Shown here in pieces: positions 63,180-64,000 of a stretch of 64,000 nucleotides of DNA. The DNA comes from Augochlora pura (Eukaryota; Arthropoda; Insecta; Hymenoptera; Halictidae). The position numbers and the translations under genes were made by a program. The notes beneath the pieces were generated by a model that had not been told where the DNA came from, did not search any database, and worked only from the letters and a program-made list of their open reading frames with translations. Each line of letters begins with the position of its first letter. Within the stretch, counting starts at the first letter, position 1. The stretch is taken from positions 34,792,777 through 34,856,776 of the forward strand of contig NC_135781.1 in NCBI RefSeq assembly GCF_028453695.1, in the 5' to 3' direction.

Positions 63180-64000
63180 TCGCTGACACGCAGACACATT
63201 TGGGCCGTTGTTCGCTAAACAGAGGAAGCATAAAGCAAGCGAGGAAAACCAGACGATCGAGCGTGGTCGATTATGTTTTCTAGGTAATTCGGTGTCCTCG
63301 AAAAACGAGCGAGGTCGCTCCGGCGTGGAAACGACGATTCTTCGACGTGCTACCGGCGGGGACTAATTGTTCCAGCGAGTTTCCGGGCAGTGTTCGGGTG
63401 GAACCGAATCTTCCGGTCAACTTTAGAACAATCGTTCCACTGAAGTTTTGGCGAGATCCCAGTAGAACTCGATTACCTTAACCGATCTCGAGTAAGAAAG
63501 TAAAAGCAAAGACCAGACGCGCAGAAAATGTTTAAGCAAGCAAGATTCGAGAAAAAAAACAAATTTCCTAGCCAAGTCCTAGCAAGGAGCAACTGTTCTA
63601 GCGACCTTCCAGCAACTGTTCTAGCGAAGCTCGGCGAATTTGCGGTGAAAAGATAGCGCAAATGCAGCCTGCTATCGTCTAAGAAGGATACAAGCGCATC
63701 TAATATCACAATCCGGAACATAAATCACGATTTTTCTCTACGTTGCCACGGAAAGATCAGTCCCGAAGTAAAACCGTCCCACTTGCTCGTGTAAACGCTT
63801 CTCCCCCTCTATCGATTCTGTTACCTGTTACGCGAACGTCAATTGGCTCGCGTTACCACTCAGGAATACACCATGCCGATGAATAATAAGGGACGCTGCT
63901 GTGTTTCTGGGTTCGTGCAAGCCGTACACGCGTTACCATCTTGGAAACTCTGCCTCTCCTCGGAAAAGTTGAATGTCCCGCTGCTACTCCGTCGTAGTCG

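Larger units (their letters stand above)
61494..64000. other. Upstream Smox intron, to the window end
   Basis: The acceptor TTTTAAAGGCCTAG precedes the MH1 exon at 61493. No earlier MH1 exon, such as one with the KRLLGWKKG helix, is visible on the minus strand up to 64000, so this intron is over 2.5 kb. It contains (TC)n at 62509-62540 and TCCCGCGAA repeats at 63137-63179. Confidence 0.6.

Overview
The window is eukaryotic nuclear DNA from an insect, most likely a hymenopteran and possibly a bee. The genes have short introns with clean GT/AG sites, the order of Mad-family, Tudor and Mediator genes is arthropod-like, and AT-rich blocks alternate with CpG-rich blocks full of microsatellites. 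There are two 100-base N gaps, so this is a draft assembly. I could not run a search; species and orthology come from recognising protein families.

Layout. (1) 1-4215, plus strand: the 3' seven coding exons of Mediator subunit 23 (MED23), whose 5' end lies before the window. (2) 6684-19647, minus strand: a complete Rho guanine-nucleotide exchange factor that I rebuilt from 13 coding exons (about 1872 aa). It has a long disordered N-terminal part, a CxxC...CxxC motif, then DH and PH domains. MED23 and this gene converge tail to tail. (3) About 19.7-34.3 kb: no host coding exon that I can support. It holds microsatellites, an N gap, and a 1704-bp piggyBac-type transposon (26371-28074) with intact terminal inverted repeats and TTAA target sites but a broken transposase. 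(4) 34570-34863, minus strand: the 3' end of a ubiquitin gene with an unusual 40-residue C-terminal tail, running into the second gap. (5) 36188-47091, plus strand: a complete tudor gene, 11 exons, about 2598 aa, with ten recognisable Tudor cores and an internal Arg/Gly-rich exon. (6) 49333-50037, minus strand: a single-exon gene for an unknown 234-aa protein with an RG-rich patch and a C-terminal membrane anchor. (7) 50-59.7 kb: gene-poor. (8) 59744-61493, minus strand: the last five coding exons of Smox, the Smad2/3 orthologue, whose 5' exons lie beyond the window end.

Functional view. These are unrelated housekeeping and developmental genes, not an operon or a cassette: transcription co-activation (MED23), small-GTPase signalling (RhoGEF), ubiquitin supply, the germline piRNA/nuage scaffold (tudor), and activin/TGF-beta signalling (Smox). 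Polyubiquitin and tudor are divergent and separated by about 1.2 kb plus the gap, so they may share a promoter region. The unknown RG-rich tail-anchored protein lies tail to tail with tudor.

The points I find most worth checking are the CxxC pair directly before the DH domain of the RhoGEF, the RG-rich tail-anchored neighbour of tudor, the RG-rich exon inside tudor itself, the ubiquitin tail, and an atypical segment in the Smox MH1 domain.
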